From assembly GCA_019925105.1 (NCBI GenBank), contig JAHGAU010000001.1:1364001-1428000 (forward strand): DNA of 64,000 nt, written 5' to 3'. Of the stretch, positions 23,877-35,354 are shown piece after piece (positions within the stretch are counted from its first letter, which is position 1; the number at the start of each line of letters is the position of its first letter). Under the pieces are notes generated by a model. That model saw nothing but the letters and a program-made list of their open reading frames with translations, ran no database searches and had not been told where the DNA came from. Origin of the DNA: Niebla homalea (Eukaryota > Ascomycota > Lecanoromycetes > Lecanorales > Ramalinaceae). Both the position numbers and the translations under genes were made by a program.

Positions 23877-24177
23877 TCCGGCGGCAGGGCAACGATGGGG
23901 ATGACACCAAGCTGCGTCAATACCCGTACCTGCATTCTGCATGGCTTTGGGACGGCACAAGTTAAAGCATGGTTCTATGCTTCAGGCTGCAACTTATGGA
24001 TATGCATAGCTGTTCTGCGCAGAACAGATGATTGACATGGCTGCCACATCTGTGCACGTGCACAAAAGTAGGCACCATCAAGTCAAAGTGCCACATGCTC
24101 ATCAATGCCACTGGCCAGGATCATAATAGCCATACCAGCCAGCTGCCCGGTCATTTGATCCTGAAAATTTCCTCTGC
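23877..24177. other. Upstream region of ATG9
   Basis: About 300 bp between the uncertain small ORF and the ATG9 start. I see no gene and no clear regulatory motif, apart from a CACGTG-like stretch near 24056 that may be an E-box. Confidence 0.4.
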
Positions 24178-26983
24178 ATGGCTTCCGGCGTGCTATCACG
24201 CTTCCTACCACCTACAGCTGGAGAGCCTTCTATCTATGAGACTCTTCGCCAACATGACGATGAATCCGAACAGTCCAGTTTGGAGAGTCAAGCGGATATG
24301 GTAACAAACGCAGATGGCCGAGAAGACTCTACATACAGAGACCATGACATTGTTCTTCATGGTAATCCACCCCAGCCTACCTCCCAGCTCGATGCGACAG
24401 GTCGACCACCATTGCCGCAGTATGGCCAAGGTCAGGAGACGCCCGAGAACTCAAGTACCGGAAGGGATGTAGACGACGCGGACAATGAGGTTCCTCAGTC
24501 GCTGCTCGTAGAGGAAGAACAGGAGCTCATCGCCACTTCACGCCATCAGCGCCCGCTGCTTCCGCCTCCTGTGCCGGGCCCCTCGAATCAATCAACCAGC
24601 GCGAGATGGCAAGCAACGCAACGGGAGCAACAGCTACATCGAGACTCTTCACCTCACTTTACTTCAAGACGAGCTCCATCCATAGGCCGACCTCTTGGTC
24701 TTATAACTCCTAGGGAGAGGGCCACATGGATGTGGGCCAATGTCGACAATTTGGACGGCTTTCTCAATGACGTTTACCAATACTACATCGGCCATGGTAT
24801 TTGGAGCATTCTGCTCAGCCGTGCTGTGAGACTTCTGTACGCGATTCTATCTTGAGCGGCGGGACCCTCGCACTGATTGTGTTGCTAGGACACTTGCCTT
24901 CATAGTAGCTTTCACCACCTTCCTCACATCTTGTGTAGATTATCGAAAGGTACCTGAGAGCAAGACCATGTCCCAGATCCTGATCCCCCAATGTATGAAG
25001 GAGATGTCTGGCTCAGCGAGCGTGTTGCTGTGGCTTTTCACCTTCTTCTGGATCTTCAAAATCTTTGATTACTGCCGCGACATTCGTCGACTTCGTTCTA
25101 TGCAAGATTTCTACCGCCACTTGCTGGAGATCCCCGATTCGGACATGCAGACTGTATCCTGGCAAGAGGTTGTCAAGAAATTGATGCAATTGAGAGACCT
25201 CAATCCGACGACGGCAGCCGGTCTAAAGCAACACCATCGTCGATTCATGGGCAGTCAGTCAAAGCAGAGGATGGATGCGCACGATATTGCTAACCGGCTC
25301 ATGCGAAGGGATAACTATTTGATCGCTCTTATCAACAAAGATGTACTGGACTTCACTCTCCCCCTCCCGTTTTTGAGGAACAGGCAGCTTTTCTCCAGGA
25401 CCTTGGAGTGGAATCTGCAATACTGCATTCTCGATTTCGTCTTCAATGAGCAAGGTCAAGTCCGGAGCTTGTTCTTGAAGGATACTCACCGGCAAGGGCT
25501 GAGAGACGGGTTTCGCAGTCGCTTCCTGTTCGCTGGCTTCATCAGCCTATTGTGCGCCCCATTTACAGTCTTGTATTATATGCTGTTCTACTTTTTCAGG
25601 TATTTCACTGAGTACCAACGCAACCCATCACAGATTGGGTCACGTCAATACACACCCTTTGCGGAGTGGAAGTTTCGCGAATTCAACGAGCTGCAGCATC
25701 TATTTGAGCGACGCATCAACATGTCTTACCCATTTGCTTCTAGATACGTTGATCAGTTTCCCAAAGATAAGACAATACAGGTTTCTGGGCTTGTCGCGTT
25801 CGTCACAGGGGCACTTGCATCAGTACTCGCTGTGGCGTCCTTGATCGACCCGGAATCATTCCTAGCCTTCGAAATTACCCCTGAGCGAACAGTGCTCTTC
25901 TACCTAGGAGTCTTCGGCACAATTTGGGCTGTCGCGAGGGGAAATATCCCCGAAGATAATGTAGTCTTTGATCCTGAATACGCCCTCAGCAACGTCACTG
26001 AATATACACATTACATGCCGAGCCATTGGAAAGGACGACTGCATACGAATGGAGTGCGGACGGACTTCACGCAACTCTACCAGATGAAAGTCTATACATT
26101 TTTGGAAGAGGTGTTGAGCATTATTCTGGTACCCTTGGTACTATGGTTCAGCCTGCCCAAGTGCTGCGATCGGCTAGTCGACTTCTTCCGAGAGTTCACA
26201 GTCCATGTCGATGGGATGGGATATGTATGCTCCTTCGCCGTTTTTGACTTCAAGAAAGGTGGTAGCAACGTTGCCCAGCTGGATGATGCCACTGCCCGCG
26301 ATCTTCGGGAAGAGTATTACTCGACCAAGGATGGCAAGATGCTTGCATCATACTATGGATTTATTGACAATTACATCACTAATCAGCGGCCTGGCGCGCC
26401 ATTCACCCACCCTGCTAATAAGCAGAGCTTTCACGCCCCTCCGACATTTCCAGGTCTGATGTCACCCGCTCTGGCTGGCGAAGCTCCCCCGTCAAATCGA
26501 TATGGTCCTTCAGATCGCTACAGAAACCAGCAACGGTCCGTGGTCAATAGTACTCATCCTACAAATCGGTCAGTCCATAAGCGGGCGCCTCGGTTCGCCC
26601 CAGCTGGTAGTCATCCTTCACCGGTGGCGTCAATGCTATTGGATCCGCACCATCAGCCTCCCAAGGCTAGCCTGAAGAGGGCCAGAAAATGGGGTGGACA
26701 AAGACGAATGAGGACTTCCCATGCTCCTCTCAGCGATCAGAATGAGGATGAAGAAGGCTTGATTCGTTCCAAGTCTCGCAGATCTGCTGACACTACTTCT
26801 GAAGGTCCAGGAGATGAGAGCAATCTGGGCGAGTCGTGGAAGACGACGCAGGCCGGTATGGGCAACGAAAAAGACGACGAGGGTCCCGAAGGAATCAATG
26901 AAGACCGGGCACCGGGGGTATTGGGTTTGGTATATCAGTTTTCAAAGGCTCAAACCGATGGCCGGCCAGGGGTCAATATCTAG
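24178..26983 (+). CDS. ATG9: Autophagy protein ATG9 (lipid scramblase)
   Basis: The only multispanning core autophagy protein. It travels in small vesicles that seed the phagophore and scrambles lipids delivered by ATG2. Exons 24178-24836 and 24889-26983 encode 917 residues. The first ~190 residues are disordered, acidic and Ser/Pro-rich. The conserved core starts at [20 protein letters not shown] and [14 protein letters not shown]. It continues with [17 protein letters not shown] after the intron and later [42 protein letters not shown], and [23 protein letters not shown]. The block with [20 protein letters not shown] and CSFAVFDF closes the core. A ~240-residue disordered tail follows, as usual in filamentous fungi. 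The 52-nt intron removes an in-frame stop. Confidence 0.97.
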
Positions 26984-27507
26984 CCATGTTTTATAGATTC
27001 TCCAGTGGAATCGAAACATCAATGAATCATTCCCGCCTGTGCAGATTCTCCACTCCAAGGATTGCTCGAAGACTTTGAACATTAAATTGCATCTCTACTA
27101 TAATCCGTTGGACTTCTGCGAAACCTCAAAATCACTAAAAGTCGAAGACTATTGATCTGCTCGTGTTGCTCGGCCGAGGACTAGACACTTCCTCGGTCTA
27201 GCCTTTTTGTTGGTGACATTTCCGAGGATCCTGCGCATCATAGAAATTTGAACACTGACTGTAAGTATTGTACGAGATAGCCTCACCCGAGGATTTCTGC
27301 TAAACAAGCTTGACTTATTGTCCCAAAGGCTTATCACCAGATCTCAACCAGGCGTACACGTCAGTCGTTCTGTTTGCCCTATTTAAAAGGACAGCGCCTC
27401 CTAGTCTGTCGACGATGTTCTCCACGACGATGTAAAGACAGCAAACTTGCGACACATCCGCATTCATTTGAGCGCTTTCGCTATTTCCTCAGCACAAAAC
27501 AACCTTC
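26984..27507. other. Intergenic region between ATG9 and the mitoferrin gene
   Basis: About 520 bp with no recognised gene. It holds the ATG9 terminator and the mitoferrin promoter. I looked for the fungal iron-GATA consensus and found no convincing match. Confidence 0.45.
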
Positions 27508-28896
27508 ATGACTGCTCCGCAACCTCGTCAGCTTCCCCCTGTGCCCGATTCCCCACTGTCAAACCCTTCCACCCTCCCGCCACCGTCGCCAACTTTGGGC
27601 TTTGGGTCGTCGATGGCCCAGCATGACCTGAAGGCTATGGATTATGACGAGTACGAAGAGATGATCAGCTGTCCATGTGGATACAGGCTGATCACCCCAC
27701 AGCTATGAGGCATTACCTCCCAATTTCTCCGTCCTGGAGAATTGTTTTGCAGGAGCCTTTGCAGGCATTGCGGTGTGTCAAGCTTGGTGCATCCCTGACC
27801 ACTTGCTAAATCGACAACAGGAACACTCGGTCATGTACCCGGTCGACATGCTGAAGGTAGAATTGTGCACACGCCGATGCACCGAACCGTGTTGACCGCA
27901 AACAGACCCGATTACAAGTCCTCAAGCCCGCAGAAGGGGGACTCTACAGCGGTCTTGCAAACGCATTCTTCAAGATCAGAAGAGTCGAGGGCTCAGGACG
28001 GATGTGGAGAGGCGTTTCGAGTGTCATATTGGGAGCTGGTACTGGGGCCCTCGGCAACGCTCCTATGGGTCGAGCTCACGTCAAGAACAGGTCCAGCCCA
28101 CGCAGTCTATTTCCTTACATATGAAAATGTTAAACATGCTACCGGAGGCAACGAGTCTGGCTATCATATACTCTCAGGATGTGAGTCGAGAGTTTTCCGG
28201 CTAACAATGAGAGACTGATACGAGGGTGTAGTGGCAAGTGGGGGCTCGGCGACAGTCGCAAGTGATGCGCTGATGAATCCTTTCGATGGTAGAATGTATC
28301 ATCCTGCTGCGTAGACTTGACTGACGCCTCTACCCAGTCATTAAGCAACGAATGCAGGTTCACGGCTCCACCTATCACTCGGTTTTCCATTGCTTGCGGT
28401 CGGTGTACCGCACTGAGGGTCTTCGAGCATTCTACGCCTCTTACCCTACTACAATTACCATGACCGTTCCCTACACCGCTCTACAGTTCATGGCCTACGA
28501 AAATCTGTCCGAGCTCATGAACCCGAACAAGGAGTACAATCCGAACACACACATAATAGCAGGAGGCTTGGCAGGGGGGTTCGCGGCCGCGCTAACAACT
28601 CCTCTGGATGTCATCAAGACCTTGTTGCAAACGCGAGGAACAGCACAAGATCAAGAACTACGACTGGCTAGAGGACTTCTGGGTGCAGCGTCGATAATCA
28701 AGAGACAGCAAGGATGGGGAGGGTTCTTTCGCGGCCTTCAGCCTAGGATACTTACGGCGGTGCCGGCAACTGCTATATGTTGGTCAGTCGTTTGATCTCG
28801 GACCTGCCCCCAGCCGAACTTCATCTAATGTCTATCCTCAGGAGCTCTTACGAACTAGCCAAGAACTATTTTGTGCGGCATCACGATGACCCCTGA
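27508..28896 (+). CDS. Mitochondrial iron carrier of the mitoferrin type (Mrs3/Mrs4)
   Basis: Inner-membrane carrier that brings ferrous iron to the matrix for heme and Fe-S synthesis. Eight exons: 27508-27650, 27703-27772, 27821-27856, 27906-28038, 28091-28180, 28232-28288, 28338-28782 and 28842-28896, giving 342 residues with every phase closing. After a Pro-rich 50-residue head come three carrier repeats with PxDxxKxRxQ signatures: PVDMLKTRLQ, PFDVIKQRMQ, and PLDVIKTLLQTR. The N-terminal FSVLENCFAGAFAGIAEHSV and the central MNPFDVIKQRMQVHGSTY are mitoferrin-specific. One exon is only 36 nt. No long frame covers the gene because the introns are so frequent. Mitoferrin versus another Mrs3/4-like carrier is well supported, while the yeast paralog assignment is not meaningful. 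Confidence 0.93.
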
Positions 28897-29792
28897 TGTG
28901 GATGTTGCCGCAAAGATGTAATTTCTAGGACCAACATGCGGAGGACAAAGGTTCGGCCGTAGCATAGTCACCCGTCTCTGGTATGAGCAACGAGACTGAG
29001 CAGATCCACCATCGAGCCTCACCCCCGTCAGCTCGACGCGAAGCATCTAACGCGGGGCAAACAACGCAGGGCGGCGTATGCGACCGACCCGCTGCAGCAA
29101 CGAATAGATATCTTGTTGGAGGAAAGACGGCCCTTCGAGTACGAGAGTGGTCAAGGTTTGGCTGCTAATTTTTGGGACTCATATGATGATGGTTCCGATG
29201 TACATAGTGCCTAAAAGTCCAGTGTACATATGTCTTTTACCAAAATGACAGGCAATAGCAGCCTAACGTAGGCCTAATGTCAATGAGCTTCCGATTCTAG
29301 TATCTTACATTTCTCACATTCAGCGAGGCCTACATTCTTTTCTATTTCCATGACTTTGGACATTGACAACTCTTGTAAGACTATTCGTGGTCAAGACTGT
29401 GGGCTTTTCGACGGTCCTCGAGCAAAAGACAGCTGCATAGTGCACGTACAACACATCTGCTGGTCAATCCGGAGATCTTAGAACTCGAGCTTGATAAGAT
29501 AAGCTCTCACTGATTGTTTTCGCTTTTCAGTCATTACAATGCCCGTAAGGGTGTAGTCTTCTGTTCAAATAACGAGAACGAGGGAAGGAAGGTGGTATCA
29601 CAAGTGGTTTGCCCCGGCCGCAAGCGCAACGTCATTGGCAGGTCTGTCTTGCAAGTCGCTGAGTATGGACCACTTGTAGCTACCCACCAACACCAACGTC
29701 CTTCAGTCCTACATCAACAAACTCCTCAAATCCTTCTAAGTAGGTGCACGTTGATCAATCTGCAATGATTGCTAGCTGTTCAAGACTTGCAA
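28897..29792. other. Intergenic region upstream of the MIT-AAA ATPase gene
   Basis: About 900 bp. An 84-residue plus-strand frame (29514-29768) could supply an upstream exon of the ATPase gene through a GTAGGT donor near 29741 and a CTAG acceptor near 29774, but this is unproven. Two adjacent GATA motifs (TTGATAAGATAAGC) lie at about 29491. Confidence 0.4.
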
Positions 29793-32523
29793 ATGATGAG
29801 GAACAAGGCTTCGTCTTCTATGCAGAAGACATACGATGAATGCTTCTTGGCTTGCTCAACCGCCGTCTTCTACGAGAGCAAGGTCAGTCACCAAGATCAA
29901 CCCCCCTCAGTCCCCAGTGTAGGGATGTGGCCGAGTTGACATGACCTTTAGAACAATGAGGCTGATGCCCTTCGCACCTGGCGCTCTGCTTTGGATTCCA
30001 TCTACTATCATAATGCCTATCGCGTGCCCGCTAATTACATCCCCAAGAACGAAACGGAGCGAGCCTTGCAGGAATCCTTGAGGAATATGGAAATGCAGTG
30101 CAAAGAGCGAGTCGACCTGTTAGACGCCTTACGCAAGAGCCGTGAGGAAGCCGACAAGAATGGCAAAAAAGATGCATCAAGGGGCAATGTTGCTTCAGCT
30201 TCTCAAATCAGACCTCCAGTCCCACCAAAGCCTCTGAACACCACCACCCCACCCGTTACACCAGGCTGGATGGCGAATGGGACCGTTCCCCCAGTCTCTT
30301 ATCCGGAAATATCGCGTGCTCCACCCCCATTGCCAATACGGCCCCCCTTGTTGAAGACCAATTCCAACTCTCCAACAGAGCGATCTCAAAGCTCTTCCCA
30401 GCTCCATAATTCTTTGGCACCACCACCAGCGGCGTCATCACCAATATCCTACACACCGCCGACGCTACCTGTCCCTGTGAAGAAGACCTCCAGGACGCCA
30501 AGTCCTGACAAAAAAGGTGGTCGCATCATGCTGACGACCCTGAGAGGGCCTAAGGATGCCAAAGGTAAGCCAGCTAAAGCTCAAAGACTGACCGCTGGCC
30601 GTGCTGCCCCTCCTGCTTCGTCCAAGGCTGCGGGCCTCGCATGGGATACAAAGTCAAAACCCCCTGGGCAGAGGCCTTCTGCGGGCGCTGCTGGCGGCAA
30701 TGGGAATAGCTTCGATTCTCAGAGCCGAATTAGCGTAGGAGAGCAAGCATCGCCTAGACCGGAACCAGCGCACATTGACGCTGCCGCGGATCAAACTCTT
30801 GGCGCCAATGCCCTGGTTCAGCCCAGGACGAGAACACCACCTGATTTGAAGGCCGCGAGTGACCCACTGGGTCCAAGTAGCTATGAACACGCCCAAAGGC
30901 TTTCTACGCGACCAATCACGAATGATGGTTCAGCTTTGAATCCGCCCAGTATTGAGCAAACCGACTCAGATGCCTCAATGCTATCCTCGAGCAGCGCCGC
31001 GAAAGGGCATGCTGCAAGAACACCTCAAGCGCGGTCTCCTTTGAGGGTCAAAGACCCTGTAGATTATCCGTCGTACCGTACAGAATTCCCTCCGACCGCA
31101 CCAAGCTCGAGAGCTACAGCTGAGTTTAATGCCCGCATTGCTCGTCGAGATGAAGGTCCAAGAGCCAGTCATATATCGCGCCAAAGGTCCCCACAGAAAC
31201 AGGCTTATTCCCCCGGAATCAGTGAGATCTCACGGCGTCCAGTAGCCAATAGCTCTTCTCCCCGCTTGTCTCGGTCGGACCGCGAAGGGGCAAAGTTCGG
31301 GTCTTCTGAGAGCAATGACGAGTATACCAGTAGCGGTCTCGAGGCAGTCACGAAGAAGAAGAAGCCAGCGCGGAAGACTCGCGCTGATGTAATACCTGTT
31401 GATCCGGCCCTGTCGTCGCCAACCAGCAAGGACGAAAAGTCACCTGACAGCGACGGACGTCCCAAAACTTGGGACGAGCGGGTGAAGCATATTCAGAAAC
31501 ATCTTCCCAAGGGCGTCGATGAGCACGCCGCCAAGCAGATCTTCAATGAAATCGTAGTCAAGGGTGATGAGGTTCACTGGGATGATGTTGCAGGCCTAGA
31601 AGCAGCGAAAAAGGCCCTCAAAGAAGCGGTTGTGTACCCATTCTTGAGACCGGATCTCTTCATGGGCCTTCGTGAGCCCGCTCGAGGAATGCTCCTTTTT
31701 GGACCTCCTGGAACCGGTAAGACAATGCTTGCTAGGGCCGTGGCGACGGAGTCTCGATCGACATTTTTTGCAATATCTGCAAGCAGTCTGACCTCCAAGT
31801 GGCTGGGCGAGTCTGAAAAGCTGGTGCGAGCGCTCTTCTCGCTAGCCAAGGCCCTCGCGCCCTCCATCATCTTTGTCGACGAAATAGATTCCTTGTTGTC
31901 GTCTCGGGGCGGTTCGAGTGAGCACGAGTCTACAAGACGGATCAAGACCGAGTTTCTCATCCAATGGTCAGATCTCCAGCGTGCAGCAGCGGGCAAACAG
32001 CAGAGCGATAAGGAAAAGGCGGAAGGCGATGCCAGCCGAGTCCTGGTGCTGGCAGCAACTAACATGCCATGGGCTATCGATGAAGCCGCTCGACGACGGT
32101 TCGTCCGACGGCAGTACATACCCCTACCTGAGGCACCTGTGCGAGCAGAACAGCTGAGGACGTTGTTGGGACATCAAAAGCACAGTCTGAATCGAAAAGA
32201 TATCGCAGTTCTGGTCGAGCTCACCGATGGTAGGCTACATTCCACGGTTTCCCTCAGATGTCTGCTTGAGCTTCATCTACTGATCTACCATTGGTGAAAT
32301 AGGATTCTCAGGCAGCGATATCACTGCTCTTGCGAAGGATGCTGCGATGGGGCCACTGCGGAGTCTAGGGGAAGCATTACTCTACATGTCGCCGGACGAG
32401 ATTCGATCAATTGGATTCAGCGATTTCGAGGCCAGTTTGATCAACATCCGACCCAGCGTAAGTAAGCAGGGATTGCAAGAATTTGAGGATTGGGCCAAGG
32501 AGTTTGGCGAGCGAGGAGGATGA
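29793..32523 (+). CDS. AAA ATPase of the meiotic clade with N-terminal MIT domain (spastin/Sap1-like)
   Basis: Exons 29793-29882, 29952-32229 and 32303-32523 give 862 residues. The N-terminus [31 protein letters not shown] contains the helices of a MIT domain (shown here in part), which binds ESCRT-III tails or microtubule partners. A ~430-residue Pro/Ser-rich disordered linker follows. The ATPase region starts with [19 protein letters not shown], then Walker A GPPGTGKT at about 614-621, the pore-loop region [13 protein letters not shown], Walker [17 protein letters not shown], the ATNMPW sensor and the arginine stretch [10 protein letters not shown]. The C-terminal exon has [19 protein letters not shown] and a Vps4-type closing helix. 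The true start may lie further upstream on another exon. Family-level assignment is firm; spastin, fidgetin or Sap1 orthology is not resolved. Confidence 0.9.
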
Positions 32524-33181
32524 AGTATAGATCTTGCACATGTGAACCGCCGTGCAATGAGTAATTTCCACAATCATCATTATTTTCGTCTCGAAATTAA
32601 GGCGCGAACGTCTGGCTTAAGGGCATGGGTGTCCCGACCGGGCTCGCGAGAAATGAGAAATCATCAGGCTGCGGCTGCCTTGCATCCAAAAGCGGAATGC
32701 ACCGGGCGGAGCGGAACAGACCGCAGGGTTAAATGCCCGCAGCCCGCTGAGAGGGAGAGGGTCTTGACACCCTGCTCTTGTATCCAATGATTTTGTCGGG
32801 ACAAGTGCTCCATATAGGGTGCTGATATGGTTCACAGCATACAGTCATCCGTCCAGTTCCTCAAGAAATGACCTAGATAACACCTGCTGACTCATCTTTG
32901 GCGACATCCTCTTCCTTCATTATCAGTCATCCAAATAAGGGTCATTCCCCTTCTTCGCCTGTCCACTCCTCCTTCTTACCCCATTTGACCCTTGAAACTC
33001 GTGTGTGATCTCGTGATACACGAGATCCGCCGAGTTTCCCCTCCCACCAATCACCACGCCTCCCTCAACGAGGAAGAGAAAAGCGCCAGCAGAGAACCCG
33101 CAGAAGGAAGAAATCAAGCCCACCAACAAGCGGCCAAAGACAAAGCCATCGGTGGTGCTCAGTACACCATCACCAACGACC
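32524..33181. other. Intergenic region upstream of the RBR ligase gene
   Basis: About 660 bp with only short shadow frames. No repeat or RNA gene seen. Confidence 0.45.
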
Positions 33182-34877
33182 ATGGACTCCGATGATGACT
33201 TCATGAGCGGACACTCTAGTGGCGATGAGGACTTCGGACTCGAAATCGAGAGTGATGATGGGAGCCTGGGGGACGGTAAGACTCGAGCCATGAACCCAAT
33301 CAATCACTCGCTGATCTTCCGGTCCAGATTTTGATGAAGATGAGCCTGACGTTGGCTTTTCGCAGAAAGATCTCAAACCCGCAAAGAAAGCGTACGAAAT
33401 AGATTACAAGATTTATTCCCCATCCGACATACAAGCACATCAGGAGAAGCAAATTGGGGAAGTCTCAGCAGTTCTCGGCCAGCCCTCGGAAGCTACGGCG
33501 ATTCTATTGAGGCACCTGAGATGGAACAAGGAAAGGCTGATAGACCTGTACATGGACCGGCCGGAGCACGTTCTTGAAGAAGCTGGATTAGGCCCGAATA
33601 CTGTGACGACTCCCAAAACGCGCACAATCAAGGGCTTCACCTGTGAGATCTGCTGCGAGGACAGCCCAGGCTTGGAGACTTATGCGTTACGATGTGATCA
33701 TCGGTACTGTGTGGATTGCTACCGCCAGTATCTTGCCCAGAAGATCAAGGATGAAGGCGAGGCTGCCAGGATACAGTGTCCGACTGCCGGGTGCAACCGA
33801 ATCGTGGATTCGAAGACTCTTGATCTCTTGGTTGCCTCAGATCTCAAATTCAGGTAGGCACCTCAAATTGATATCCAAGATGGCACTGATGCTCCTGGCC
33901 AGGTACCAAGTTCTCCTCACGCGGACCTACGTGGACGACAAAGAGCATTTGAAGTGGTGCCCGGCGCCAAATTGCGAATATGCCATCGACTGTAGCATCA
34001 AACGGAAGGAGTTGGACAGGATCGTTCCGACAGTCTGCTGTGCATGCAAGCATAGGTTTTGTTTTGGCTGCACGCTCAACGACCATCAACCTGCGCCCTG
34101 CTCCCTTGTCAAGATGTGGGTCAAGAAATGCGAGGACGATTCGGAGACGGCCAATTGGATCAACGCCAACACCAAAGAATGTCCCAAATGCTCATCCACA
34201 ATCGAGAAAAACGGGGGGTGCAATCACATGACTTGTCGGAAGTGCAAATATGAGTTCTGCTGGATTTGTATGGGCCTTTGGTCCGAACATGGCACGAGCT
34301 GGTACAACTGCAACAGATTTGAGGAGAAGTCAGGCGCAGACGGTCGAGATGCCCAAGCTCGGTCACGGCAGTCGCTTGAGCGATATCTGCATTATTATAA
34401 CCGGTACGCCAACCATGAGCAATCGGCCAAGTTGGACAAGGATCTGTATCAGAAAACACAGAAGAAGATGATGAATCTGCAGACGGCTTCAGGGATGTCG
34501 TGGATCGAGGTACAGTTCCTGGACACGGCCTCACAAGCGCTCCAGCTTTGCCGCCAAACATTGAAATGGACATACGCGTTTGCATATTATCTTCAGCGGA
34601 ACAACTTCACCGAGATCTTTGAACAGAATCAGAAAGATCTGGAGATGGCAGTGGAGAATTTGAGCGAAATGTTTGAAAAACCAACGACCGAGCTGGCCGA
34701 TCTGCGCGTGGACATCCTAGACAAGACTTCTTACTGCAATAAGAGGAGAGTCATTCTTCTAGATGACACAGCTCAGAATCTCAAGGATGGTAAGTGATTT
34801 CACCAAAGGATGGGAGTGTGTTCTGACTAGATACAGGAGAATGGAAATTCAACGTGGACATTAGCACCAAGGCTTAA
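33182..34877 (+). CDS. RBR-type E3 ubiquitin ligase, Ariadne family
   Basis: RING-between-RING ligase that transfers ubiquitin through a RING2 thioester. Exons 33182-33275, 33328-33853, 33903-34789 and 34837-34877 encode 515 residues. The acidic N-terminus MDSDDDFMSGHSSGDEDFG and the UBA-like helix block TAILLRHLRWNKERLIDLYM are typical of Ariadne. RING1 begins CEICCED, followed by the in-between-RING with HLKWCPAPNCEYAI and CKHRFCFGC. RING2 is CPKCSSTIEKNGGCNHMTC, whose final Cys (about 318) is the catalytic one. The C-terminal Ariadne domain runs from RYLHYYNRYANHEQS to the end, including the long ALQLCRQTLKWTYAFAYYL helix. All zinc ligands seen by eye are present. Confidence 0.95.
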
Positions 34878-35354
34878 TACAGGCGTCAGCATGGCTCGGT
34901 CAATTTGGTTTCAGGAGCATATGGCATACTCAGCAGGCATAGGGCATAGGGGTAAAGGGTAGCATGGTCTGGCGTCAAAACATGTAGAGTATATTCTAGG
35001 CTGATGAGTCTGGGGTTGATTGCTGCTTGCCTTCTTCCCCGACGAGATACCTCCGATAGCAAGCAGCGCTATAGGGAGCGAATATATTGTTATGAGCAGC
35101 AACCATGTGGCCGTATCCCTATTCGCCCACTAATGTGATCGTTTACATAGACGCAGTATAAAGCTAAGCTTGGGTGACCAGGTGACCTCGTGAGCGCGTA
35201 TATTCAGGCACGTATTGTATACCTAGGTAGCTCGACCACTCTCAAGCACCCGAGGGACTAGTTACTCCGCTACTCCGATAGTAACTTCCCTCGTTGTTCC
35301 GTCCATGCTTCTTTCATTATGATAGTCACCCTTGACCCTTAGATCAGTCTGAGA
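34878..35354. other. Intergenic region upstream of COG6
   Basis: About 480 bp without a recognised gene. It carries the RBR gene terminator and the COG6 promoter. Confidence 0.45.

Noticed and set aside
27000..27507. Iron-regulatory GATA sites in the mitoferrin promoter
   Set aside because: Only single GATA/TATC cores are seen, without the extended ATCWGATAA consensus.
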